8,975 nucleotides of DNA from Candidatus Sifarchaeum subterraneum (GCA_016292335.1 JAECRX010000155.1:1-8975), one strand, 5' to 3'. Shown: positions 1-6,670, counted from the stretch's first letter. A program made the numbers and translations. Notes: generated from the letters alone by a model not told the origin.

Positions 1-110
1 ATCTTGATTTCTGCATGCATCAATACTCTAAATCTGATAATATATATATTTTTTATATGTTATCAAAATGAAGATTCTATAAAAGATTGGAAAATTTGTT
101 TTTTTCACAT

Positions 111-183
111 TCCAACAATGGTGGACTCCTCTAGGAGTGATAGTTTGAGTATATCCAAATAATTTGAAAAATCCAATGTTGGA
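111..183. repeat. Imperfect inverted repeat enclosing a short palindrome
   Basis: TCCAACAATGG at 111-121 pairs with CCAATGTTGGA at 173-183, matching at 10 of 11 positions. Just inside the left arm is ACTCCT-CT-AGGAGT (125-138), a 6-bp inverted repeat with only two bases between the arms. That spacing is too tight for an RNA hairpin loop and suits a dimeric protein site on duplex DNA better. Function is unknown. It could be an operator, part of an RNA structure, or chance in AT-rich DNA. Confidence 0.4.
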
Positions 184-190
184 CCACTAC

Positions 191-213
191 TTTTTGTTAC
201 ATAGTTTTTATGA
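191..213 (+). repeat. 23-bp direct repeat, copy 1
   Basis: This 23-bp sequence starts TTTTTGTTACATA, ends TTTTTATGA, and matches 792-814 at 22 of 23 positions. The two copies lie on either side of the winged-helix gene, about 600 bp apart. Copy 2 lies in the oligo-T tract after that gene's stop codon. Copy 1 may likewise be the oligo-T terminator of a gene ending to the left. Confidence 0.6.
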
Positions 214-280
214 TACATTTTCTTTTCCAAGAAGTATCCGATTTTTGCCGAAGTAATATTATATCATAATTTTTGTGAAA

Positions 281-297
281 CCAAAAGGCTTATATAC
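281..297 (+). promoter_or_regulatory. Archaeal BRE/TATA promoter of the winged-helix gene
   Basis: CCAAAAGGCTTATATAC has a purine-rich BRE-like stretch followed directly by the TATA element CTTATATAC. Archaeal transcription usually starts about 25 bp downstream, here around 317-322. That leaves a leader of roughly 50 nt before the ATG at 369. The predicted start falls on the 16-bp tandem repeat at 315-346. Confidence 0.55.
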
Positions 298-314
298 AAC
301 TTAGGTTCTATAAT

Positions 315-346
315 ATCATAGAAAATATGAATCATAGAAAAAATGA
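315..346 (+). repeat. Tandem 16-bp repeat at the predicted transcription start
   Basis: Two adjacent 16-bp units, 315-330 and 331-346, each begin ATCATAGAAAA and end ATGA, matching at 15 of 16 positions. They lie between the TATA box and the ribosome binding site (AGGAG at 352-356). A protein bound here would block initiation or early elongation. Since the gene downstream encodes a winged-helix protein, this is a candidate autoregulatory operator, by inference only. Confidence 0.55.
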
Positions 347-368
347 AAAAAAGGAGATCTGATTAAAA

Positions 369-785
369 ATGGCTAAAAAGAAAGGAAATAACAAAAAAGA
401 AATGAAGAAAAAAGTTGAAGAGGCCCTTGAATCTTTGGGAATTGATAAAGATATAATCTCTGAAACAAGAAAAACAGAAACCGGAATTTATAATTTAGTG
501 GTTGCTTTTTCTGAAAAAATGAAAGATATGGAAGAAAAAACAAAAGTTCAAGAAATAACAGACAGACAAGGAGAAGAAATAATAAAATTTGTCCAGGTAT
601 CAAAACTCCAAGAAAAAATCTTGAACACCCTTCAAATAACCGGAAAAATAAGATTCAGTGAATTAGCTGAAGAAATAGATATACCTAGAAATCACTTAGG
701 AAATGAACTCATAAAGCTGATAGACAAAGGGCTAGTGAAAAGAGATCATGTAAGCCAAATAGAATCTTGGTATAGCCTAGCTTAA
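369..785 (+). CDS. Small winged-helix (wHTH) DNA-binding protein
   Basis: This 138-residue protein has a very lysine-rich N-terminus (first 16 residues), a charged helical middle (about 40-75), and a C-terminal winged-helix domain (about 79-138). The domain runs LQEKILNTLQIT (helix 1), RFSELAEEIDI (helix 2), a likely recognition helix starting PRNHLGNEL, then a wing ending ESWYSL. This matches the general MarR/ArsR-like wHTH pattern of archaeal regulators, but no specific family is recognisable. The middle could dimerise. The ATG at 369 follows AGGAG at 352-356, a slightly long spacing of 12 nt. It has its own TATA promoter and is followed by oligo-T tracts, so it is probably monocistronic. 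The role is inferred as transcriptional regulator; the regulated genes are unknown. Confidence 0.75.
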   Translation: MAKKKGNNKKEMKKKVEEALESLGIDKDIISETRKTETGIYNLVVAFSEKMKDMEEKTKVQEITDRQGEEIIKFVQVSKLQEKILNTLQITGKIRFSELAEEIDIPRNHLGNELIKLIDKGLVKRDHVSQIESWYSLA

Positions 786-788
786 ATC

Positions 789-831
789 TTTTTTTTGTTA
801 CATATTTTTTATGAATTAAGTATAGTTTTTT
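789..831 (+). terminator. Oligo-T terminator cluster after the winged-helix gene
   Basis: Three T runs follow the TAA at 783-785: T8 at 789-796, T6 at 805-810 and T6 at 826-831. There is no stable hairpin before them. Archaeal RNA polymerase terminates at such oligo-T tracts. The first two runs lie in or overlap the second copy of the 23-bp repeat. Confidence 0.6.
792..814 (+). repeat. 23-bp direct repeat, copy 2
   Basis: This matches 191-213 with a single difference (G at 204, T at 805). It overlaps the oligo-T terminator of the winged-helix gene. The similarity does not extend into the flanks of either copy. Confidence 0.6.
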
Positions 832-854
832 AATTTTATAATTAGTGGTTATAA

Positions 855-1292
855 CCAACTATTTTTATCGGTTATCTAATAGCGTGTTAGATTTTTTTGT
901 CGGGAAAAAAATATCCTCAAGGGGTAAATATTGGGTGAATATCCTACTTTTTATTAAACTATATTCTTCATATCGTGCTTTTAAAATCACTCATAGGTGG
1001 CACAATAGTTCTGATACTGTCTTATACTTTAGGTTTTTCTTTTCATTTCAGTTTAGTGGCTATTTTTTATTCACTGATCGTTGGTTTCTTCAGCATTGGT
1101 CTTTCTGTTATATTATTTATGTTAGGGTTAAAACTTATAGGAACATCAAAAACAAGTGTAACATTTGCTACTTCCTCTCTATTTGGTGCACTTTTTGGTT
1201 TTGTTCTGTTAAAAGAGCCTTTTTCTGTCATTCAAATTCTTGCTGGTTTTGTTATGCTATGTGGCGTTTATTTATTGAGTAAGGAGAGTTAA
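855..1292 (+). pseudogene. Decayed EamA/DMT-family membrane transporter
   Basis: One frame (codons from 855) reads as the end of the first EamA domain and nearly all of the second, broken by TAG at 888-890 and TGA at 936-938. Before the first stop comes PTIFIGYLIAC, like the last helix of an EamA domain. Between the stops is a typical inter-domain linker containing LSGKK. After the second stop are about four transmembrane helices, including GALFGFVLLKEPFSVIQ and GFVMLCGVYLL, the standard EamA ending. Intact DMT transporters have about 280-300 residues and ten helices; here the first eight or so residue blocks upstream are missing, and a TAA lies just before at 852. The longest uninterrupted part starts at a GTG (975) with no good ribosome site, so a functional half-transporter is unlikely though not excluded. 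The original substrate cannot be told. It was probably a metabolite or amino-acid exporter. Confidence 0.8.
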
Positions 1293-1394
1293 ATGTGTAA
1301 AACTGGATTTAGTGGTTTAGGAAACAGAAGAATTCTCAGTTTTAGACAAAACTTTACTTTGCTTTTGATTATCCCCTGAAAAATCAGATAAAGA

Positions 1395-1910
1395 TTATAC
1401 TTCCTTAAAAGGAGTCCCATATTTGTTTAGATGGGCAAAAGATTCGATTGATTTTCTGTGTCTCCTTTTTGGAGACTGATCTGTATACCCTACGGCAATA
1501 AGTGCAATAGTCTCAAGATCGTTTGGAATTTCAAGTAACTTTTCTACGGCTTCGGCAGAGAATGCGCCTATCCAACATGTACCAAGCCCAAGGCTTGTTG
1601 CCAAAAGGATCATTTGCTGACAAGCAATAGCTACATCCACCAAATACCATTTGCCGCTCCTTTGTTTCTCACCACATGCTACAAATATAGCACCAGCATC
1701 AGCAATAAACATTTGATTCATGGCAGCATATGCCAGTTTTCTTTTTAGGTCATCATCGATAACCACTATAAACTGCCAAGGCTGGCGATTACGTGCAGAT
1801 GGTGACAATTGAATAGCTTTTAATAGTCTGAGGAGTGTTTCATGATCTAAAGGTCTTTTCAGATATTTACGGATACTTTTTCTTTTTTCGATTGTTTCAA
1901 AGACATCCAT
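1395..1910 (-). CDS. Nitroreductase-family FMN oxidoreductase
   Basis: This is a complete small nitroreductase (171 residues from the ATG at 1910), a cytosolic flavin enzyme that usually reduces nitro compounds, quinones or flavins with NAD(P)H. Seen in the sequence: the N-terminal FMN-phosphate motif RKSIRKY; the family hallmark SPSARNRQPWQFIVV near residues 36-50; the helix DVAIACQQMILLATSLGLGTCWIG (about 92-115, quoted in part: QQMILLATSLGLGTCWIG); IPNDLETIALIAVGY near 128-142; and a basic patch PKRRHRK that typically contacts FMN. A GTG lies one codon upstream at 1913, but GGTGA with a 6-nt gap favours the ATG at 1910. The length fits the compact single-domain subfamily. The physiological substrate cannot be assigned. 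It lies downstream of the longin-like gene on the same strand, separated by 96 bp containing a structured element, so co-transcription is possible. Confidence 0.9.
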   Translation of the reverse strand: MDVFETIEKRKSIRKYLKRPLDHETLLRLLKAIQLSPSARNRQPWQFIVVIDDDLKRKLAYAAMNQMFIADAGAIFVACGEKQRSGKWYLVDVAIACQQMILLATSLGLGTCWIGAFSAEAVEKLLEIPNDLETIALIAVGYTDQSPKRRHRKSIESFAHLNKYGTPFKEV

Positions 1911-1941
1911 CACTATTCACCATCTCACGCGTGTGTATTGA

Positions 1942-2004
1942 GATCGGCCAGCGGCCTAAGTTTTCAAGGCTTCAGCGAAAGTATCCAGCTAAGGCCAACC
2001 GATC
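1942..2004. other. GC-rich structured intergenic element
   Basis: In an AT-rich setting, this 63-bp stretch is clearly GC-rich and self-complementary. GATCGG (1942-1947) pairs with CCGATC (1999-2004), and GGCCT (1953-1957) pairs with AGGCC (1992-1996). One mismatch and a further AG/CT pair extend the inner stem, and an asymmetric 5/2 internal loop separates the two stems. The apical loop is about 28 nt. A second palindrome, CACGCGTG, lies at 1926-1933. On the minus strand it follows the longin-like gene and precedes the nitroreductase. No T-run follows, so a simple terminator is unlikely. It could be a leader structure, a processing site or a small RNA; nothing in it matches a tRNA. Confidence 0.45.
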
Positions 2005-2006
2005 GA

Positions 2007-2516
2007 TTATTTTGATGTACCTCTTATTTTTTCTTTAATAGTTGATATGAATTTTCTAAAGAATCCTGCTCTTTCGGAAGAATACTCAGCCCCTGGCGCT
2101 CTAGTTTCTTTGAAATTGTCCAAAAATTTTCTAAATCGTCCAATAAATTTCTCTTTTTGAGCTTTCTGAGCTGCAAACCCTTCATAGTAGGCAATATCTA
2201 AGAACTCAATGCATTTCTTCAATACCTTATCATATTTTTTTGTATAATCCGTTGGTGCAACTTCAAAGATTAATATAGAATCTTTTGAAAGGCCGAAAAT
2301 TAAATTGAACTTATCAGATTTCAGTTCCTGTAAAGCCCCAGCGCCTAGTTCCTCACCAAATGATTCAATGGCAGATAAAAAACCTCCAGCCAGAGATTCA
2401 TCCATCATGCCCAGCGAGCAAGACGCGGGGGAATGATCAATACACATAGAGTGGATAGGAATTCCATTTTTTTCGAGTAAAAAGATATGGTGCACGGTCA
2501 TTTTTCGATACCCCAT
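2007..2516 (-). CDS. Longin/roadblock-like small domain protein
   Basis: This 169-residue protein has no catalytic motif but a pattern typical of longin or roadblock folds: paired strands HHIFLLEKN and PIHSMCID (about 9-27), a helix DESLAGGFLSAIESFGEEL (39-57), three strands around DKFNLIFGLSKDSILIFEVA (68-87), then a long helix from YTKKYDKVLKKCIEF. A basic, helical tail ends FRKFISTIKEKIRGTSK. In eukaryotes and Asgard archaea such domains serve as adaptors or regulators of small GTPases and membrane traffic. That role is inferred here, as the assignment rests on secondary-structure pattern and not on a signature motif. The ATG at 2516 is used; an alternative ATG lies at 2501 (residue 6). 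Neither has a strong ribosome site, and the predicted leader is short (about 15 nt), consistent with leaderless-like initiation. The nearby GTPase pseudogene suits an Asgard genome but is not a neighbour. Confidence 0.55.
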   Translation of the reverse strand: MGYRKMTVHHIFLLEKNGIPIHSMCIDHSPASCSLGMMDESLAGGFLSAIESFGEELGAGALQELKSDKFNLIFGLSKDSILIFEVAPTDYTKKYDKVLKKCIEFLDIAYYEGFAAQKAQKEKFIGRFRKFLDNFKETRAPGAEYSSERAGFFRKFISTIKEKIRGTSK

Positions 2517-2548
2517 ATTCTTTCATCTGAGTATGGAAATATAGGACA

Positions 2549-2565
2549 AAGAGATTTAAAAACAT
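2549..2565. promoter_or_regulatory. Shared, symmetric TATA-like element between divergent genes
   Basis: TTTAAA at 2555-2560 is palindromic and lies within AGATTTAAAAAC. Read on the minus strand it is TTTTTAAAT about 40 bp upstream of the longin-like ATG, placing the start site near 2531. Read on the plus strand it would place the glycosyltransferase start near 2584, with a leader of about 90 nt. I see no better TATA box for either gene in this intergenic region. Confidence 0.4.
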
Positions 2566-2662
2566 TTCAGAATACGATAGAAAAGACGCGATTCATATTC
2601 CTCTGAAGGGGGAGCATTCTCGCTTGATGTTTGTAAAAAGAAGAATAATTTCACAAAGGCAT

Positions 2663-2670
2663 GGAGATGA
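2663..2670 (+). promoter_or_regulatory. Ribosome binding site that sets the glycosyltransferase start
   Basis: GGAGATGA lies inside the first codons of the longest open frame (ATG at 2661) and nine bases after GGAG is the ATG at 2676. Using 2661 would put this site inside the gene and leave only AAAGG in front, so 2676 is the better start. Confidence 0.6.
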
Positions 2671-2675
2671 AAATC

Positions 2676-3881
2676 ATGAAAAAGACGGTTGTTGTTCCGT
2701 CTTATTTTACAGATGTAAAAAAATCCAAAGATCGCATCATTTATGACCATCCAACCGATGTGAATGGCCCTGAAACCCTCTCTCGTTTATTAGAAAGTTT
2801 CACAATTTTAAAAGATAAAAACTTTGACATTGTTATCATTGGAGTGCCAGACGATCCAGTCATTTCTTCAATAGTGGAAAAGCGTGTGGAAACGATTATT
2901 AAACCGTTTAAAGCAGATTACAAGATCATACACTTGTCAGTCTCCTTATTGAAAAAGCTACAAGAACGTTTTGAACAGCTAGGATTTTCTGACATGGCAA
3001 AACAAGTAAATCTCAGGGGCTATGCAAATGTGAGAAATATCTGCATTTTAATTCCCCATCTTCTTGGTTCTGATGTGGCAATCCTAATCGATGACGATGA
3101 AATCTTTACAGATGTAGATTTTATACGAAAAGCCACTGAATTTATCGGAGAGAAGTGGCAAGGACAGGAAGTTTGGGGCAAGGTAGGATATTATGTGTAT
3201 GGAGGGCCGAAGGATTATAACCTTCCTGAAGAAAAAGAGTGGTGGAAAGTATTTTGGGGCAAGGCAAAAAAAATGAATGAGGCTTTTAAGATTCTAGATT
3301 CTGGCCAACGCCTAGTTCCCGCTAAATGGGGATTCGGTGGAAATATGGTCATTCACAGAAAAATTTTTGAAAATGTGGCCTTCGATCCCCACATAACTAG
3401 AGGAGAAGACATTGATTATATGCTAAATGCCAGAACTTGTGGATTTCAATTCTTTCTCGATACCGAACTGTATATTAAGCACCAACCCCCCAAATCGACT
3501 CCAAAAACATTTTTGGACGTGATGAACGTTGATATATTTCGCTTCACTTACCAACGTGAAAAATTGAAAAATTTCAATATTTCGGCCGACACCTTGCTAC
3601 CTTATCCTGGAATTTTCTTGCAAGAAGATTTAGAAGCTCGTATCCTTCTAACAGCCCTCCTTTTGGAGATCGATAAAGACTTGAACAGGCTAGATCGTAT
3701 TAAAAGTATCCAAGACCTCATTAATTATGCGAAAAATCTCAAGACTTCCCTGCCCAGTGCTCTAGAATATGCAAAAAAACACGCTCATACCTATGGCTCA
3801 TTTCAGAAAAACTGGGTCAAATTTATGCAAGGCATAAAAGAGGATACAATGCTAAAAAAAATGATTGAAGAAGGCAGTTAA
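2676..3881 (+). CDS. GT-A-fold glycosyltransferase, family 2-like
   Basis: This 401-residue cytosolic protein starts TVVVPSYF, the first strand of a nucleotide-sugar binding fold. It has the metal-binding acidic motif LIDDDEIF (about 138-144), an acceptor-loop motif GFGGNMVIHRKIF (219-231), the likely catalytic-site motif RGEDIDYM (242-249) and a conserved-looking HQPP at 269-272. These fit an inverting or retaining GT-A enzyme that uses an NDP-sugar with a divalent metal. The C-terminal 120 residues are helical and have no recognisable domain. There is no transmembrane segment. Neither donor nor acceptor can be predicted; compatible-solute synthesis, lipid or protein glycosylation are all possible. 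The gene stands alone on its strand, and its stop codon overlaps that of the PEP synthase, with no room for a separate terminator. The longer ATG at 2661 would add five residues. Confidence 0.75.
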   Translation: MKKTVVVPSYFTDVKKSKDRIIYDHPTDVNGPETLSRLLESFTILKDKNFDIVIIGVPDDPVISSIVEKRVETIIKPFKADYKIIHLSVSLLKKLQERFEQLGFSDMAKQVNLRGYANVRNICILIPHLLGSDVAILIDDDEIFTDVDFIRKATEFIGEKWQGQEVWGKVGYYVYGGPKDYNLPEEKEWWKVFWGKAKKMNEAFKILDSGQRLVPAKWGFGGNMVIHRKIFENVAFDPHITRGEDIDYMLNARTCGFQFFLDTELYIKHQPPKSTPKTFLDVMNVDIFRFTYQREKLKNFNISADTLLPYPGIFLQEDLEARILLTALLLEIDKDLNRLDRIKSIQDLINYAKNLKTSLPSALEYAKKHAHTYGSFQKNWVKFMQGIKEDTMLKKMIEEGS

Positions 3882-6661
3882 CTGCGCTGACGTTCCATCT
3901 GGATCATTCGTACTACTTGTTCAGCTAAACCTTTGGGCAGTCCTAGGACATTTAAAATCTCTTCTTTTGTTAACTCTTCCAATTTTCGTCCATTGTTTAA
4001 TGCCCACTCCGTTACATAGACGAGTCCGCGTGTTGCGACTACCGTATCTGGGTTTAACGACATACTGTTGATTCCAGACTCCACGATGAAGGCTGCAATG
4101 CTTGGAAAGTCTGACGGTGCTTGTCCACATATTCCGATCTTTTTTCCCTTCTCATTGGCTACTTTTATTACTCGTTCTAACATGCGCTTGACTGCTTCAT
4201 CTCTCTCATCGAAGATATGGGCTACCAACTCGCTATCCCTATCCAAACCAAGTGTTAACTGAGTTAAATCATTAGATCCAATGCTGAAGCCGTCTATCAC
4301 TTCAGCGAACTCCTCAGCTAAAATCACATTGCTTGGAATTTCAGCCATGACATAGACCTCTAATCCGTCTTCTCCCTGCACCAGACCATCTTCTCTCATC
4401 ACTTCGATGACTTTTTTTGCTTCTTGCGGAGTTCTCGTAAATGGAAGCATAACTTTGGCATTTTTAAGCCCCATAACTTTTCGAACTTTATTGAGGGCTT
4501 TACACTCAAGAGCAAAGGCATCTTTATAGTCAGGAGAATAATAGCGGCTAGCGCCTCTCCAGCCGATCATGGGATTATTTTCCTTAGGCTCATAAAGTTC
4601 ACCGCCGATGAGGTTAGCGTATTCGTTAGTTTTGAAGTCGGACAAGCGGACAATAGCATCATTAGGATAGAAGGCAGCAGCGATTCTTGCGACCCCTTGA
4701 GCTAATTTATCAACGAAATAATCGGCCTTATTCTCGTAGCCAACAGTTTTTTCTTCGATAAGTCGGACTAATTCGCGTATCTCTTTCAGTTGAGAGGCAG
4801 CTTTTTCAGGTTCTGCCTTATACAATTCATCGATAAGAGTAATGGCATGTTTAAATTTCGGATAATCAAGGAGCGCTTTTGGATGGAACAGAATATGGCT
4901 GTTAATGATAAATTCTAAGCGGGCTAGGCCAACGCCATCTTGAGGTATTTGTCCTTTTACGAAGGCGGTTTCTGGGATACCGACGTTCATCATGATTTCG
5001 GTTTTAGTTTTTGGAAGTTCAGCCAAGTTGATCTCTTCGACTTCATATTTTTTGAGGCCTTTGATGATGCGGCCAATGCCTTCACTGCAGTCGACAGTAA
5101 CGTCCATGCCATCTTTTAATACCTTAGTAGCGTTGAGAGTACCGATAATGCAGGGAAGTCCGAGTTCTCGTGATACGATAGCCGCGTGACTGGTTCGTCC
5201 TCCGTGTTCAGTGATGAGAGCTACAGCAATGCGCATGGCAGGTTCCCAATCTGGGTTAGTTTGTTCTGTAACGAGGATTTCGCCAGGTTTAAATTCGTTG
5301 AGATGTGCTACGTCTTCTATGACGTTAACAGGCCCCTGACCTATCATATTGCCTACGACTTCTCCAGTAAGTATAATTTCATCTTCAGAAACAGGTTCAA
5401 TCAATCTATATATTCGCAATACATTAACGGCTTTAATTGCGTGGACAGTCTCCGGGCGAGCTTGGACGATATATAGGTTACCAGTAACGCCATCTTTTGC
5501 CCATTCAATATCCATGGGACGGTCGTAGTGTTCTTCGATTTGCACGGCCCATTTAGCTAATTGAATTACTTCTTCATTTGAAAGAATAAATTTAACTTGA
5601 TCTTCTGGGGGGACGGGGATTTCGACAGCACCTCCATGTTTTCCATACACCAGTTTCACGTCTTTATTGCCGAGTTGTTTATCGATAACGGCATTATAGC
5701 CCAATTTTGTGGTAGGTTTAAAGACGTAGAACTGGTCTGGGGTTACACGACCTTGTACGACATATTCGCCGAGACCCCATGATCCTGTGATGTAAACAAC
5801 ATCTCTGAAGCCAGAATCGGTGTCAAGAGTGAAAATAACCCCGCTGGAGGCAAGATCAGAACGAGCCATTTGCTGTACACCGACAGAAAGCGCCACAGAG
5901 AAATGATCCAATGCATTAATGATCCGTTTATGATATGCCGCTTTTTCCAAGTCGCCTTGTTTTTCAGCTTCTAGGGCTTTGAGGCGTTGTAGTTGCATTT
6001 GGTCTTCGCGGTAAGAGATAGCCCGGTCAGTGAAGAGGCTTGCAAAGCATTCTTTTGCTTTTTCGAGGATATTGTCTTCTCTAGATACGTTGAGGAATGT
6101 TTCCTGTTGACCTGCGAATGAAGCCTCTGGTAGGTCTTCAGCAGTTGCAGAGGATCGAACTGCACAATCGACATCAGTAGTACCAAGTCGTGCGTTCAGT
6201 TTTCTGTAGGCGTCAATGATAGCTTGTTTAATATCCTCTGGTATTTCTGATTGAATGATAGCTAGGCGGATTTTAGCTCCCACCTCTTGAAGTGTTTCGA
6301 TGAACTGTTTTTGTTTTTCTTGGAAGACGTCCTCAAGTAATTTGACTTCGCCGAAATCTTCATCGGCTTCAGCCTGCTTAATTTTCGCCTCTACATCTTC
6401 TTTAGCAGCAAAGGCTTCCTGAACTTTTTTAATTTCTGAAGCAATGAAGTCTTTAAGTCCTGTAGATTCTATAAATTTTCGATAAGCGTATGATGTGACT
6501 GCAAAACCTGGGGGTACTGGAACATCAACTTTTTTGGTCATCTCACCGAGGCTGGCATTCTTTCCACCTACCAGAGCTAAGTCTTCGTTGGTGATTTCAT
6601 CAAAGAAGAGGACGTAACGTGTCTCTCTATTTTTCATTTCATTCAAAATGGTTTCAGTCAT
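3878..6661 (-). CDS. ppsA: Phosphoenolpyruvate synthase (pyruvate, water dikinase)
   Basis: It converts pyruvate, ATP and water to PEP, AMP and phosphate, the entry to gluconeogenesis in the cytosol; some archaea also run it in glycolysis. Of 927 residues, the ATP-grasp domain comes first (VGGKNASLGEM near 31-41, then VRSSATAEDLPEASFAGQQE near 168-187). The swivelling phosphohistidine domain follows, with GGRTSHAAI and the catalytic His at about 492. The C-terminal PEP-binding barrel has GWRGASRY near 700, SIGSNDLTQLTLGLDRDS near 793-810 and GICGQ with the catalytic Cys at about 845. It exceeds the usual 760-820 residues because of two charged helical insertions (about 71-130 and 220-250) and a helical tail of about 45 residues after LNPDTVV. 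The ATG at 6661 has GGAGG nine bases upstream; a longer frame to 6727 would add 22 hydrophobic, atypical residues and is not accepted. It is convergent with the glycosyltransferase. Confidence 0.96.
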   Translation of the reverse strand: MTETILNEMKNRETRYVLFFDEITNEDLALVGGKNASLGEMTKKVDVPVPPGFAVTSYAYRKFIESTGLKDFIASEIKKVQEAFAAKEDVEAKIKQAEADEDFGEVKLLEDVFQEKQKQFIETLQEVGAKIRLAIIQSEIPEDIKQAIIDAYRKLNARLGTTDVDCAVRSSATAEDLPEASFAGQQETFLNVSREDNILEKAKECFASLFTDRAISYREDQMQLQRLKALEAEKQGDLEKAAYHKRIINALDHFSVALSVGVQQMARSDLASSGVIFTLDTDSGFRDVVYITGSWGLGEYVVQGRVTPDQFYVFKPTTKLGYNAVIDKQLGNKDVKLVYGKHGGAVEIPVPPEDQVKFILSNEEVIQLAKWAVQIEEHYDRPMDIEWAKDGVTGNLYIVQARPETVHAIKAVNVLRIYRLIEPVSEDEIILTGEVVGNMIGQGPVNVIEDVAHLNEFKPGEILVTEQTNPDWEPAMRIAVALITEHGGRTSHAAIVSRELGLPCIIGTLNATKVLKDGMDVTVDCSEGIGRIIKGLKKYEVEEINLAELPKTKTEIMMNVGIPETAFVKGQIPQDGVGLARLEFIINSHILFHPKALLDYPKFKHAITLIDELYKAEPEKAASQLKEIRELVRLIEEKTVGYENKADYFVDKLAQGVARIAAAFYPNDAIVRLSDFKTNEYANLIGGELYEPKENNPMIGWRGASRYYSPDYKDAFALECKALNKVRKVMGLKNAKVMLPFTRTPQEAKKVIEVMREDGLVQGEDGLEVYVMAEIPSNVILAEEFAEVIDGFSIGSNDLTQLTLGLDRDSELVAHIFDERDEAVKRMLERVIKVANEKGKKIGICGQAPSDFPSIAAFIVESGINSMSLNPDTVVATRGLVYVTEWALNNGRKLEELTKEEILNVLGLPKGLAEQVVRMIQMERQRS

Positions 6662-6670
6662 GAAGGGTTT

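Larger units (their letters stand above)
1..280. other. AT-rich intergenic region, no convincing gene
   Basis: No reading frame here looks like a known protein. Frame 1 is open from the left edge to a TAA at 160-162 (53 codons). It has a hydrophobic first 20 residues and a polar, serine-rich end, so it could be the tail of a gene starting outside the window, but its composition is low-complexity and I do not recognise it. The region also holds the 111-183 inverted repeat and the first copy of a 23-bp repeat (191-213), both listed separately. Confidence 0.5.

Noticed and set aside
845..1282. 145-residue plus-strand frame overlapping the EamA relic
   Set aside because: It is rich in Cys, Phe, Tyr and Trp with no domain pattern, and the overlapping frame matches the EamA family clearly. 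It is a shadow.
1298..1344. TAAAACTG/CAGTTTTA inverted repeat between the EamA relic and the nitroreductase
   Set aside because: The 8-bp arms are 31 bases apart, AT-rich, and followed by no clear T-run, so chance is likely.
1942..2004. Structured element as a tRNA gene or box C/D RNA
   Set aside because: There is no cloverleaf, no T-loop motif, and no C/D box pair in the right arrangement on either strand.
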